NCBI GenBank assembly: GCA_020055645.1
Contig: CM034547.1
Coordinates: 19,011,013-19,075,012 of the forward strand
Direction: 5' to 3'
DNA: 64,000 nucleotides
From: Tomocerus qinae
Lineage: Eukaryota; Arthropoda; Collembola; Entomobryomorpha; Tomoceridae
In this document: positions 43,270-58,109 of the stretch, one piece after another
How the letters are laid out: each line of letters opens with the position of its first letter
How positions within the stretch are numbered: the stretch's first letter is position 1
Program-made: the position numbers and the translations under genes
The notes under the pieces: generated by a model
What the model was told of the DNA's origin: nothing
The model's database searches: none
Seen by the model: the letters and a program-made list of their open reading frames with translations, nothing else

Positions 43270-43680
43270 TAGAGGGTGGTGCTGGTGAGTCTTGGTCTTC
43301 TTGACTCACTCGTTAATTGAACTTGCTATGTTTGTTGTGTATCACCAAGAATTTCACGGAGGACGGAGGCAAATCAGAAATCTTTTCAGACTTCTGTCGA
43401 CTATTGTTGGCTACGTGATCAAAAGGGTTGTGTGCACTGCTATGTGAGGTTTTTTATGGCATTTACTTTTTCAGCTCAACTTGAGCCGAGTCGTTCGAGA
43501 GACTAAGCGAGGGTTGCAGCGTCACAAGGCAGCTCAAGCTTCAAAGATAAATGAGTGTCATTAATCCGACGGCCAAGGCGCTTCAATGTAGAATGTGTCT
43601 TCCAAACCTTCTCCCATCAACATCAACGCCTTCGACTTACATCCTCTTCTCCTCATCTCCCTGCTAGTTGACTTGCCTTC
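43270..43680. promoter_or_regulatory. Candidate regulatory block in the gene desert
   Basis: Roughly 400 bases are richer in C and G than the flanks and have no long open frame. Words resembling transcription-factor sites cluster here: GATCAAAAGG (TCF/LEF-like), TTTTTATGGC (posterior-Hox/Cdx-like) and GATAAATGAGTGTCATTAATCC (GATA-like and paired-type homeodomain cores). Such short words occur by chance, so this is a prediction from composition and position. Confidence 0.22.
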
Positions 43681-46600
43681 CCTGTCAAACCAGCACTACC
43701 TAATACATCTAACACTTTCTAACTACAAACATATATATTTAATACCCAAGTATGTGCAATAGAAATCTGAACTTATTTTCCAATATACCTTATATGCATT
43801 ATATAGTATTACTCAGTATCTGGAAATGCAATGCAACTACTTTAATACCATTTTCTAGTGGTTTTAGCCTCTCTACCTCACACACGTAGATTTCTTTACT
43901 GATAAATAGTACTAACGACAACAAATGCTAAAGGAGCTTTTGCATAGGCATCTATATAAGACACATTTCGTTCTACCTTTATAGATCTGGAGCAAACATT
44001 CATTCGAGTAGATAGCAAATACTTTCCAGTGATTATTGCCAGTTTGCCAAAGTGCAGTTCCGTGTAATTGCTTATTAAAGTTCACTTCTTCACCTTTATT
44101 TACACACCATTGATTGACAAACTGAGCTGAGTGAGTGAAAAGGAGCCGCAGGCCTTGTCTCACTATTTTATACTTCGTGGGTGTAGATTTATCTACATGA
44201 ACTTTTGCACCTATTTTTCTATTTATGCATACATTGAAAAATTCAAAAACTCTAATGCACAAGGGGTAAGAATAGATTTAAAGCCAAGCTGTATGTGCAG
44301 ATTTTGTACTTAAGACTCAACAGATGACTACCCGAAAACATGGGAAATTAATTATTTCTCAGTTTACAATTCTAAAGTATCAAAGAACTTTATAGTTTGT
44401 TTCCCCCCGTATTTTCCGTATGTTAGTAAGCAATGTGAAGCTGTAATGGTTTAAATGGTTGTACTTCTACCGAAAATTGTCGTTGGGATTAGCTAAGAAT
44501 GTATGCTTTAAGTTGGCAGTCTATAAAAATGGCAGTAGATAAAATAGTGAATGTGGATCAAAGCAGAAGAGTGTTTGTGATGCACAAAAATGTGTCAATA
44601 AGCGGTCTAAGTCCTCCGTTCTAAGTACTCGCCCATGTAGCTATGTGAGTTTAACATACTTTCAGTTTAACTTTAACCCACTGAGCTTAACTTAATGTGC
44701 TCGTGGTCGGCTGTTAAACTTGCCACTTATCTTCACAACGTCACTAGCAGTCAACCAAAGTCGGTTTTAGCGACAGAGTAAGGTGAATGTCAATGAAAAG
44801 GGACGAAGTGATAACAGATGTGTTACATCAAAGGATTATCATCTTTTCACATTTAGCTACAACATCCTACCCTACCCCTGCGCTGATGTCGTAACGATAT
44901 ACTTATACACTTTTATATGACACTCATCTAAAGAATAATGACACTGAATACCTAATTAAATGAGAATGAGATATTAATTCCATCAATTTTAATTATGCAA
45001 GCTGTTATACTACGGAAATAGAAATATCATTTGAAACATCAAGGAAAACGAAGGAAAAGTAGACAAATCGATTTAGTGATCCAGATATTTTTAAGCGAAG
45101 CTTGGCTTATGGAGAGCTTAGCCAAAGGTCGACCCCTCGAAAAATAACAAAATAAATCCTCTCGTGAAGCCCGTTGCCTTCCGTTTACAGAAATATGGCA
45201 CTTTCCCGTTTCGACTGAATACCTCATTGTACGTAGTAGGTTGAAATTAACGTTAAGTGACAGGACAGTATTGCCTTCAAGAAATGACATTCACAGCATC
45301 ATACCGGCTGATATTATATCCCTCTATAACTTCTTTAATATGGATGAACAAGTGCATAGTAGAAATGTGGACATGGATAGCTAGATGAGCAAAATATAAT
45401 TACTATTTACTCCAGTAAATCCCTTAGTAAAATTATGGAGCTAAATCATGATTAAATAAGATTTTGCTGCAGTTTTTATCGGAAAAGATATTCAATTTTA
45501 AAAAATCGTGATACTTAGTTATCTTATATGCAATAAGGATATTTTAGGATATAATTAGAATGGACTAATTTCTGTATAGAGTAGGTAAATCTTGCGCAAG
45601 ACAAATATTTCTTGAAGAGGTGAAGGAATTGTGTGTATGCTTGTAAGTTATGGCAGAAGTAATTTATGTATTGAATGTGTGGGTATGGTTGGCGCAGTGT
45701 GAAGTGTTGTACTGGTCATCGATTCCACACTAAATATCTCATCATGAGCAAGAATGAAATTCTCTGGTCTCTGTCACAGTTTCTCAAGTGGTTACCAGTT
45801 TCGGCTTAAGTTTCATCTTGTTTGGAACGGTTATTGGAAGAAAGTGAGTTGACAGGCACTGGGCTATCCACATCGTCGTACTCTTCTAGTTCTACTCTTG
45901 AATCTTTTGAAGACTGAACATGAGGGAAGGAGTTGACTGAGAGTATCTGTATTTTGTATTAAGAAGTACAGACAAGAGAGTGGAGAGACGAGAGAATTAA
46001 TGTGAGACTTCACTGACTGACTGGGAAGAAAGGAGCGAGAATGTAGAATGTCAGACGGACCGAGCAGAAGAAACGACCAAGAGCAACAACAGAAAACTAA
46101 ACTTGGAATTTTCTATGGCCATGCAATGCAAATATAAGTAACCGTGTTGTGTAAGAGATGAAGGACATGAGAGTAATAGCCAAGTTTTATTAGGCGCAGA
46201 AAGCTATTCCGAGCCTTCCATGTCATCACATTTATTTTACTCAGATATTGTAACTCAAGAGACTCTTACACTCTTTTCCTTACATTTCCCCATCTTCATT
46301 TCAAATCCAATACTATACCAAATGCCTAAAATACCATCAATTTGCTGTTGCAGTTGCATAATACCATAATGACGATATAGGCATATAATAATGCATTGCA
46401 ATATTTTTATCCGAATATGTATAATTTTTGTTTAATCATTTTTTAGATCACATAAAGGGAATTCCTTTAGAATCAAATATGTAAGTAGAAAAGACAAAAT
46501 AATAATAATAATTAGCACTATTAAAATTTCTCTCAATATAACTGGATATTATCAGCACGCGATTTTCGGTCTCTCTCGCCATGTACGCTGTTTTCTGCAC

Positions 46601-49600
46601 CAGTGTGATACGTTCTATTGCTTATGTCACTTACTGTACATTTAGCCTTATCTTGTTATTTTGATATTCATATTTGTTTCATGTTTCAAAATGTAGTAAC
46701 GTATTTTTACAGAGTATGGTCACAAAAATTCATTTGTATTTCTTCAGCTACCTGTATCTTTATAGAAAAATATCTGTTCATTCTTGTTATCTACCACTCC
46801 GAAGTACATGCAACTGAGAGATTACAAAGAAGAATGATACATGGATATAATATAACTTTTGCAGTGGTATACTTTTTGATGTACAGCTTTTGCTTGAGTT
46901 ATATATTTAAAGTGGTGTCTTTAAATAGTAGTATATAGTTGTCTAATGACTGTTGTATAATAAGGGATATGAAATAGAGTCCAATTTCTGTGACTATATT
47001 CTCAGTTAGAAAAGTGCAGAGTAGAATTGAATGAAGAATCGTAATAATGTTTGTTGCGTAGTACGGTAGGGAAGTGGAGCTGTTGAGTGTTGCAGTGTGT
47101 CTAGTTACTATTAGATTACAAAGTGTGAGGAAGTGAGCAGGGACGACAAGGCAGGATTCGGCGTGAGGAAACTGACGACGATGATGATGAACAGGCTAAG
47201 TAAGTGAAACTGAGACGGGCTAACATCAGCTAAGCATTGCTAACCGAACTAACTAACGATAAGTGTAGTGAAGTACAAATTTGCTTTCTGTCTAGTAAGC
47301 AACACATGTCATCATATGCCTACAGGTAGATAAAAAACTCATGACAAAAACGTACGACAAAGATAAATAGCATATCCAAAAGAAAGGGCTGACTTCAGCC
47401 GAGTTCACTTGACGAATTCTCTCCTGTAAAAGATATGATTATCTTGTTCTCTCATCCCAGCATCATCATCGTCTTATACTTATTAACAACACACTATACC
47501 CAAACCCTCTATACAGATCAGCTCTATGCAATTTCCTTCCTTAATCAACCCAACTTAATGTCGCTTCCTGACTTGGCTATTTTTTGACAGAAACACGGGC
47601 TCTAATCCAATCCTCACTTAAAGCGTGTGCACAACAAATGCTAAACTCATATTATAAAGGATTATTTTCATCTCTATATATTAACTCTTAAGGAACATCA
47701 TGATATATTTATTGAAAAATCCACCGTTCTGTAGTAGTATTTAATCCTTAGCGATGTAATGTATTACAATTTAACACTAACAGTAGTAGGCATTAGTAAG
47801 CAATAAAAATTAACAATTCTTGAAACTTGTAAGCAATGAATTTTCAACTTTTGTAAACCATTTATACAAAATCTTAGTCTTACGTTAGATCCTTTCTTAA
47901 AGTTTTTTAGTAGGCAAATTCAATACATTTACGGCAGTAACATAGATTGAATATCAGCCCCTAATAAATATGTATGCTTAGTTTAATGGTTTGCTAAATC
48001 GTTTCTGGTTTCTGGTGTGAAATAATGCTAGATAATTATTACACCAAGATTGGTTACAAGAAGTTATTTATATAAGTGACAGGTGATCTCTGATTATTGA
48101 ATATCTATCCTAAAGTTGTTGTTGAATACATAATCGTATCTAGAGACAGTTGCTACTTACCTAGAGTCATTCATGCTAATAGACTATGAAAAGTAGAGAA
48201 GATTATATTATTGTTTAGTTAGTAATTTGCACATAGAGAGGTCTTGACTAAATTGTTTCAAGTTAGTGGGAAGTTATAACATCTCCAGCAGAGTCTAAGG
48301 AAGAAAGTGTTTGGGAGTGATGGCCGGGTGACAAGTTCGCCGATGTGAATGATGTATTTCTAGATTGTTTCTACCGTTGTCTTTTCGCAGGCATGATGTT
48401 TGAGTTGCAATTTAAGATGTTTGGACAAGTCAACTTGCCGTGACTGTTATTTACTATTTAAACAGAAAGAGTCATAGAGAATTCAGTTTACTCAAGCTAT
48501 ACACTCATCGCTGGCACTCTCTCTGCATACATATTTAGTCACTCATACACACACAGTATTATACTTTATAGAAAACAAAATAAGCAAAACTCATCTGCAT
48601 ATTGTTACTTGTCAAATGCTTAAATGCGCTTATCGACCACCATCTCCTCCAGTCCCCTATTATATACTAATTAATGATCATTACTCTACTCTATGTTACG
48701 TAACATTTTTTATTTCGTGTTTACACCGTTTTTACACAAATTAATTAGTAACCTACACAAACAAATTTTTTAATGATTACAAACACATACAGATAAAAAA
48801 TTCTTACAAAATCGCAATTTTTTGTAGAATCCATAAATATACGTAATGCGTAAGGCGAATATCCCTTTTGTATACAAAGACATTTTTTACAATATTTTGT
48901 AATGATAAACTAAGAAATTCTATTTTTAGCAATGTTTCAAGTAAACTCTTTGGTTCGGTGTATAGTAATTGAGGGAAGTGCACTCTAACAGAAACTTCTT
49001 TGCAATGTGTGGAAATGGCAATAAGTAAGACGAGAAAATAAGTAGAAACAAGTCATTTCTTTCATAAGTTAGGAAGCGTGTAATGAGTAAGTCAAAAGAA
49101 ATTATGAAGTGAGGGAACACTTGGAAGAGATTTGAATTTACTGCACTACTGTGTAACATTAAAGGCAATACACCCATTCCAATAACTGTTAACCGAACGT
49201 GTTACAGGCACTGAAATCTGACTAATAACCTCACAATTTTTCCTGCTTTTTACACCTTCTCGTTTTCACTTCATATTATATTATGTTGGAATGGGAGTCA
49301 ATTATGTGAAACCATTATGATTTATAATCCAAAGGCTATTATATTATATATAGCCCTTGCGCTCTGTTCTATTAATAAAAAATAAAACCACTTTTGAACA
49401 TCTAGCAGATACTGATTTGACAGAAGATTTTACTCACAGTTTACTTTTGCTTTCCAATTCAGATGAGTGTATTCTATCCTTAATATCCTATGATACTTCT
49501 CAGCAGTAGTACTCAGAATCCTAATTTAAATTGCCTTACTACTGGATCCATGGAATATGTAGGTGTATTATATAGTGCTAATATGCATCAGTTTGAAATA

Positions 49601-52600
49601 TACATAATATAGTTATAGTACTATTGATCTTTGATCCTAGATCTTACTTACTCATTTGATTTGGCATTTCCATTGTGCCACTAAGTATTTTCTACTATAT
49701 GGACATATTTAGTGTGTAAAATAGAGAATGAAAGGATTTTGGGATTGGTAAATCTGAAGTATGGCTTTGTATTCAACTTCAACCTCAACTTGAAGGAAAT
49801 GAAAGTTGACAAGACACTAGAGCACTATACTTTGGTAGAAGAGTCTTAATACAAGTACAAGGTAGGGCATCAGGGAAGACAAGCAGTGCAGTGACGTTCC
49901 TTCGTTTAACTTGAGAATCTTGAGATTAGCTTAGCTCCTTAGTTTGTTTAACTATACATTCCACAATAGAAATCTCCAGCAATGAATATGCCTATTCTAA
50001 ATAAGTGCTAAGTACTTATTGTTATAGTATACTCCGGTTTTTGAGGGACTGATTTGTGAATGAAATGCTATTGCCAAGTGCTACTCACTTAGGGAAGCAC
50101 AATGAACACAATCATACGTATTGCATACTCCAAATAATATTCATATGTGATATAGAATATATTGCATATTATTTGTTATGGTATATTGCTATATGAATAT
50201 TGGTAGACAATGAGTGAGTCTGTTGAGAAGTGAAGATCCAATACGGGCTGAAATGAACTTGAACCGTGAGATGCTGAAAGCAGGAGTGTGAAAAATGAGC
50301 CAGTTTGCCACCCCTGTAACTCGACTTGGCCATGCGATCCCTTGGGCATGCTGCTCAATTTGTCACCTTTTGCACCACCATGTGCATTCTCCTCATCGTA
50401 CTCACTAAACCATAGCCATTAGCATTAGCCCAGCACTTTCTGCCTGTACTAAATGCTTATACTTACAATTAGTATCTATCTAAATCATCGTAAAGACAAA
50501 TTCCCTCACTAAAGCTAGATAAGTCTTAAAATCCAACAGTCGGTTCATGTCCATTCATGCAGATCATTAGTTATGTTCATTTACTGGCATATTTTTGGTT
50601 TAATCGTGTAAGTGGAGCTGATGATGTTACAATACAGCCTGTAACTCATTTCTTGACACAATGGCATTTGCAAACCTAACATTTATTGAAGAGATATTAC
50701 ATTAGTTTCCCCTTATTTTTTGAAATACTCCCAAGTTAGATTTAGGATTTAGAAATGTTTTTTGGCTGAATGTGAATTACAATGTAAATATTAATTAATC
50801 AGATAGTATAAAAAATAATACCCAAAGCACAACAGCACCCTTTCAGTGCCTTGTGGATATGAGATGTAAGAAAATACGCCAACTGTTGTCGTACACAAAG
50901 ACCCGTGTAACTTTGTTTATAGTTATCCGACAAGTGTGACAATTTTTTCTTTGCGTTTCTTGTAAAAAAGCATCAACTTATTACATAGATAGGAGTTGCA
51001 CAAGTTTCTAAATGCGTAGGTACTTAGGTTGAGAAAAGCAGTCAGAGAATCCACTGAGGACATAACGCCAGTTGAATGGAAGAACATGAAGACTACAGAT
51101 AATTTGGGGATAACGACCCAGTGAACAAATGTAATAGGTAATTGTAGCTTAAATAGTATGAACATGATACCCAAAGCACGACTGGAGACGGATGCGCTAA
51201 TAATCCTTTCATTCAATGGACATTTTAACAATGGGAAGATTGCGGGCTTAGAATTAGGACTTGTTTCTAAGTTGGAAGAACATATTGCGGGAGGACGTCT
51301 GTGAACTACTTCTATTGTGTGGCACCTTGGAAATTGATACAAATGGGTTTAGATCCTTTAGGTTGGAAGAAAGAGTTGGTATGCTCCTAGATATTTTTTA
51401 CTCTCGGTAGTAGATGAAGGTAGGGAGAGGAGAGACAAATGAAAAAGAGTAGAGTAGATATTTCAGCGAATTAGTTTGAGGATAAAAGATTGAAACCTCC
51501 CAGATTGTTGTGATGTGAACTCTTTATTGAAATCGTGTTTGACATGAGGAGACCACCGCGATCCTCGCCTTGTCTGCCCATCCTTTTCTAACACTACATT
51601 ACATTTCATGCATCTCGACGAGGCAGATGAGGAGGAAGAGTTTGCAAAGTCTGTTGTGCATGTAGTTGTGTATGTAGTACTCACTCCGTCTGATCTCTCC
51701 TGTTCTAGTAAGTACTTTTCTCGTGCTTACGATTAGTGACTACAGCTGTCCTCTTCATTTTACCCGAACGTGAAATGCTTAGACATTTTATACGAACTGA
51801 GCTACAATGAGCCACTGCCATCATTTTTCATTTCGTCGGCTTCTTGTAAACCAAACTTCTTTTCTTCTCTCTCCTCCGATATCTATTCTAATCCAACGAT
51901 ATACTCTAGACATTCCCCTGAATAATAACATACACCAATTTGTACCTTACAAAATGTATGTATTTATTTAGCACTACTGCAGTATACAATCTTAGGAAAT
52001 TCTGTAATAGCTACGCATATAGTTAGCATAGAATGCTCTTTTTATTCTAAACTAAGACTAACTGAAACTCATTTAAAGTGAGTAAATCTGTTTAGTTATG
52101 TTGGTATGTGGATGCAAGTGCTTAGGTTTTCTCATCTTGATTCATTTCGTCTTCAGTTCCATTAATTATCTTACAAATCAAACAGAAAACGACTTTTACT
52201 CAGATTTGTTTTCCCTTGAACTGCAGGAATTTGTAAGACGTATTTTTGTCTTCAAATTGGGCAAAGACATTTAAGTGTATAATAATGCAGCCTTTTTAGA
52301 CATAAAATAAACATATAATAATTTACGATTAATTACAAATTGCAGATTAATTAATTATGAAGCAGGGTGACCCAAGGATATATTATGGTCTAACGATTCA
52401 TAATAAGGATATTTTAAAATGCCTTATTCAGAATTTCCAGCGAAAAAAATGCAATTTTATTTTCGTGCACAAAAAATCGTTATAAACTCACCCTACTGCA
52501 ATGTGAAATAGAGTTGTAGCTAAGAATGATGTAGAAAGCCCACCACAACGTAATATGCTACTGTCCATAAGTCCTTCTTGTATGAATGAAGTGATTATGT

Positions 52601-55600
52601 GAGTACATTCAGTGTTTCAAATACAAACCATAACTTTTATTTTAAGCTGAAAAGTGTAACTATCTCATTGTTGGCTAAAGCAAAGGTTTGGTTTGGGCAT
52701 TTCACTGACATTGTATTTATGTCTGTCTCTACTTAAGCTAAGCCCTTACTCTATTTAAAGTTCAGTGAACAGAGCAGTTATATAGTAATTACATTAGGCT
52801 AAAGTAGAGCTTGGCTATTATACACACAGCTTGGCTTACATGACAAACGAACCCAAAGCTCTGTCACGTTGAGAGGAAGGGATGACAAAAGTGAGTTGTG
52901 AATTGTGTACCGTAGGATAAAATGGCTTTGGCTTGAAATGAACTATGATCCATGGGTGGGCTTTGTTCAGCCATCACGCTAAATTTATTTCTAAAGGACT
53001 CATGCATCCTTACTTTATCCTTATGTAATACTGACCAACTAGACACAGTTCACTAAAGTGGCAGAAAATCGCTCTTTTCAACAAATGCTTTATGTTTTCA
53101 CTACCCTTTGTCCTCTGGGGATACTTTTTTATTTTGTTTGCCATTACCATGTACTCTTTATTAGCTTTCTATCTCTCCACACTCAATTTCCCCGACAATG
53201 TACTCCACTCTATTAATCTCTGGTTAGCAGACTATAACTTTTTCATGATTGAAACAGCTATAAATTGTAAATCACATATACATGAGCCATCTTAATATAA
53301 ATGTTGCTTACTTTTGTTCTACTACATTACTTAGAACAATACAACATTTTTTAATACCTATCTATTTGAATTTTAAAATAGCAAAAATATATTAATAGAT
53401 TTTGATGTCGCAAGGCGTCAGAATTTTGGTAAGTATTCATTTACAATCATATGGAGATATGGATAATATGGAGAATCTCGGTGAATTAAAAGGGAATTAT
53501 TGTGAATGGATACGTAATTAAATGGATTTTATTCTGTGGAAGCGTATTTTACTTTTGTTTTACTAAGTTCTAAATATTTCCGGGTTTCTGCAGAATTTCT
53601 TATGAGAATTGCTATATGAAAAAAGTTGTTTTGAAAAATTGTAAATATTGGCAAAGGTTTGATTGAAGATAGGACCAACAGGGATAGTAAGTCAAACAAA
53701 AGGTATTTAGAGAGTATAAACCTTTGATAATGCTGTGTAAGAAAAGGGAAAAGAAGAGTTTTGTAGAAAATGTTTGAGAATCGACAGCTCAGAGTTAGGT
53801 AAGAGAGTAGGACAGATCGAAATGCTGCAGGAGGAAGACGGAAAGATTCCTCGTAAACTTTCAGTGACTAATAATAGCAAGAAGTGAAAGAAATGATCTA
53901 TGTTTACAGCGTATAACAAAGTATTCTGAGGGCGTGAAGAGTTCAGGACTGGAATCCACTGTTTTTATGCCTTTCTGGCTTATTCCGCTACTTGTCTTCT
54001 CTTGTCTTTATACAAATCCGTATAGCTTTACTTCAATGCTTCGAAAACCATACATGCCACCTACAACAGACTTCTTCCCTATCACTAACTGGTAAACTAC
54101 TCACAGGCAATCAGCTCACACCATTTGTAATATTTTGTACAACAAGAGCACAGATCTTATTTCCTATAATGTGCTACATTACATTTTCTACGCCTGAATG
54201 TGCCAATGAAACATTTTGGCATTTGCAGTTTGTTCATTTCAGTAAGTAATAGGAGAGCTCCGGCTTAAAAACCCATTTCCGGTGTAATACAAGCAGTTAG
54301 ACTTCACATATAACCAGTTGATACAACATACGACATTGTAAATGTAACATCTTCCTATATCGCTATATAGGTATTCATTTTATATAGTAAAAGTATAAAC
54401 TACATCATCACGTTCTTTGAGCACACTCTAAATTCTAATGTCGAATAGGCATGACATGACATTAGATTGGGTAATAATTTCTATTTAAGCAGTTTCTAAT
54501 GCAAAATCACCCAAATTGTAACTGCAAATTAAACTCTGGCTAAGATATGAATTCTGAAAAAGTTTGCAGATGTTTATACTGAAAGAAAGAAGACTCATTT
54601 CAGATGACTGCAAGGAGGTGTGAAATAAATTTGCATTCGAACACTTCTGCATCAGGGATCATTACATGCAAACTACTACTCTAATGTATACAGTCTACAT
54701 ACGTACGTAGCCAGAGAAGATCTCAGTAGAATTGTGTGCAGTAACATAACACAGAGCAAAATGCTGAGTAGACAGACTGGCAGTCAACTTCAACTTTGAT
54801 GGTTACAACCTCAATTCGGAAACTTGTATACGACCCTAGGAAGTTAGCTACATTCAAATCTCCGTTTCATCCTTTACTATTCATAATACCAATCTGAATG
54901 AATTATATCACAACGGCAGGGAGAGCGGAGATCTGCTTACTATTGTTATAGCGATAAAACATTTTAAATATGATAATTTTAAATGGGCATTGAAGTTAAT
55001 TAAATCAACAATAATTTCTAAAATTAATGGCTAAATTAAGTCGTTGCTTTATATAGAAAATTTAGCACTAGCATCATTATGACTGTAGCAGATTGAATTA
55101 ACAATAGTTCAAAGTTCTAGGTGTACCTTGTTTCTCGTTTGTGAGTAGCATGGTCTATCTTGCTTTATCGTGTGATATAATTATTAGTAGCAGTAAACAA
55201 CACGAAGGGACATAAATAGCAAATGTAAACGTATCGGTAGCTGCCTGTAATCCTGATCTTCCATTTTCTTCCCAGTATTTCAGCTTTATGAATGTATAAT
55301 AAGTGTTATAATAAAATTAGCCGTAAATATTCTCCAATGCGTGCTTAACTTTGTTTCGAGCATCCGTAAGTTATATATCACAAGCTAAGTCTTTGCCCTG
55401 CATGTCTGTCCAATATCCACAACGAAATTCAAGCCAGAGGAGTTGGTTCTAACTACTGGGATCCGTCTCTTGTTTGCAAGTATCGCCCGTAGTAAATATT
55501 CACAACAGATATGTATAGTTACCGAATGCTCCTTTCGATGTTGTAAATTCAGATACCTTACACATATTACCCTGAACAGGGCTGCTATTTTCGGAGTTTG

Positions 55601-58061
55601 TGCTGTATGTATGCGTAATGCTAGGTGGATGGTATATTCGTGAGAGGAGTGGTGGATGGAAGAGATGAAGACAACTGAAGGGTGGCACGGGAAACTGAAA
55701 CAACTCAACAAGATGATTTTTTGATGACTTGACTTTCGCAAATTTTTCCATGTTTTGTCACGTAGTTTTGCTGTACTTCCCTCAACATGTGCGCCGATCT
55801 CATGCTCGAGGCTGATTACATCATGAAACCCATTAAAGTTATTTCCACTCGCTTAATGTCATTTCATTTTTCGGTCTCAGCTGGATTGAGAGCAGTTTAA
55901 ACGAATGAAATACAACGGAACATATCGTATGATTCCAACACATAATAACAATAAATAGTATGATCTGTTGAAATTGTATTCTGATAAACGCATGTGAGTT
56001 TTCTTTGATTTTCCATCAAATAATCTCAAATTTTGTCTAGTACTTATTTTATTGGACATTTCTACTACTATCAGTGATGCTCCCTTTTTGTCGGGATATT
56101 GAAAATATTAGACAAACCACTTAGCCAATCCATTGAGTATGTTCACCTAGTTAGAGTTATATATTTTGGGATCATAATAATTACAATTACTCGGTTTCTA
56201 ATAAATTGGCGATTTCTGTGTAATTGGCAAGCTCGTTCCGGTAGTGAGTTAATGGAAGTTAGAACTAGTTGTCAATTACCTTGATATTTTGTCCGCTAAT
56301 CTCAACAAAACTATGACAAGACATTAATAATGTTAATTGGTTGTAGTAAATGTCTCAGATACAAATATACAGACGAAAATCTGTATATTTGATTTTTAAA
56401 CGTGGGTATCCCTGCACCTTTACTTAGTTATGACCACTTCTTATATAATAGGTAGTTACATAATATTTGTGTACCTAGTATTTAAGTTGTGTGTATAAAG
56501 TCGTGAAAAGGGAAGCATGAAGTTAGCCGTAATACTAATGTGTGTAGTAGATGTATGGGTACGACGGGCTGGAAAAGCAGAAGCGTAGAATAATCGAAAT
56601 TGGTTTGTTTTGAGAGACAACAGAGTCATGGCTCAATTCACGATTACCTTCGACATTCAAAATAAATTTCAAATATCTCGAGGCTCATGAAAAGGCATTA
56701 GGCTGGAAAATTACTCGTAAGAACTGGCTGTAAGAAGCTATCACAGGTCAAGTCAAACAAATAATTACACCTTACATCACCATTTACTTTAGTTTAGATT
56801 AATTTCCTACTTCTGTTTAGACAAGGGTCTATATACAGATATATGTTAGCATTCATATAGTTATTATCTTAGTCCGTTCATTCGGCAAGTTTATGTAAGC
56901 TTAAGCTTTATTATATAAATCTAAATTAGATATGTCTACAACGGTCAATTCCCTACAAACATGGAATTACAAACATAGTAGTTCATTTCTCTAAAGTAAT
57001 TTGTTTTTTGACATTATTCTTGCCTTAACTCGTTTCTTTGAGTTGTAGCGTAGGATTTGTAATATCATATAGTTTATACACTAGCGTAGCGATTTAATAT
57101 GAGTTTGTTGCGATTGTCGAAAAGTCAATCAAAGTAAGTCCTTTAGTAGTCGCGCTATGCCTAGGAGGATGTAGTATTAAATAATATGCCTTTGGTTGTG
57201 TGATTCAATGCGCTGAAAGAGTTGCTATTAGACATTGTAATATTGCGTACTATAAAAAGAAGATATTAGGGATGTGTTCTTTAGTTGGTTTGGCTGGTCT
57301 GGCTAGAGCAGATTGCTGGATATTGCATTGCATATTATTCTTGTGCCAAAAGTTGCTGTAGGCTCACCAATTGGGGCAATAAGCCTTGAATAAAAACAAA
57401 CTTCAGTTCCTGAATCAACAAAGCCTCACTCCGAAATGTAACGATGGATGAAATCTATTGCACCATTCATCTCTGAAATCCCATCACATCATCGCGTCCT
57501 AGTCTTTCTTAGCTACACACTTTGCATTCACTGACTTCACAATAGTATGCATCAGACTGGAGACTACTACTATTACTACTGATAATGTATGTAGGTACCT
57601 CCATTTGAACTCGACAATTCGACTACACTACACTTTCAACCTTAGAAACAACAAATAATAGACACAGACCAAACTACCTAACTATTTAGTAGTTCTACAC
57701 TTGTTTGCTTATTATTTCATCTATTCTTCTTAACCTATGCGAACATACTTAACAACTTAGGCATGCTTATTTAACTATTCTCACAATAACTTCCTATACG
57801 AATTACAACTTTTATTAAAAAGCCTATGATTAGAAGTTGAAGATGTAGATAATCAAAACAGGAGTAGTACCTATTATTATTAGAGTTCATATTATCTTAG
57901 GTAAATATCACTAACCTCCAGTTTATTATGCTAGTATGCATTAACACCCTGCCATCATCTTGCATAAGTACATTAAATGGTATGTAAGTAGAATGTTTGA
58001 TACACTTTTTCTAGTTTAACATAATACGAAAACATTTACATTTCCTTTTTGCATTCATTGC

Positions 58062-58109
58062 GAGGAAAGTCAAAGTCAAATAAATAAATACGGCTATTTG
58101 ACTTTCCTC
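58062..58109. repeat. 13-bp perfect inverted repeat (stem-loop)
   Basis: GAGGAAAGTCAAA (58062-58074) is exactly complemented at 58097-58109 across a 22-base AT-rich loop. Pairing can resume further out (ATTG against CAAT) if two bases on the left arm bulge. No function is assigned; a fold-back element remnant or a transcribed hairpin are both possible. Confidence 0.75.

Noticed and set aside
43912..44262. 116-codon frame, minus strand
   Set aside because: No recognisable motif; another frame on the opposite strand overlaps it, and both look incidental.
46618..46938. 106-codon hydrophobic frame, plus strand
   Set aside because: It begins at TTG rather than ATG, and its hydrophobicity reflects T-rich sequence.
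50923..51342. 139-codon open frame, minus strand
   Set aside because: The longest frame in the desert, but it has no domain, no plausible splice partners and an unremarkable composition; about the size expected by chance in 64 kb.
51463..51684. 73-codon frame with Ser/Thr runs and RCMKCNVVLE, minus strand
   Set aside because: Two Cys residues alone do not define a domain, and no adjoining exon was found.
55385..55751. Overlapping 118- and 83-codon frames, minus strand
   Set aside because: Both are open by chance in the same stretch and neither has a family signal or splice context.
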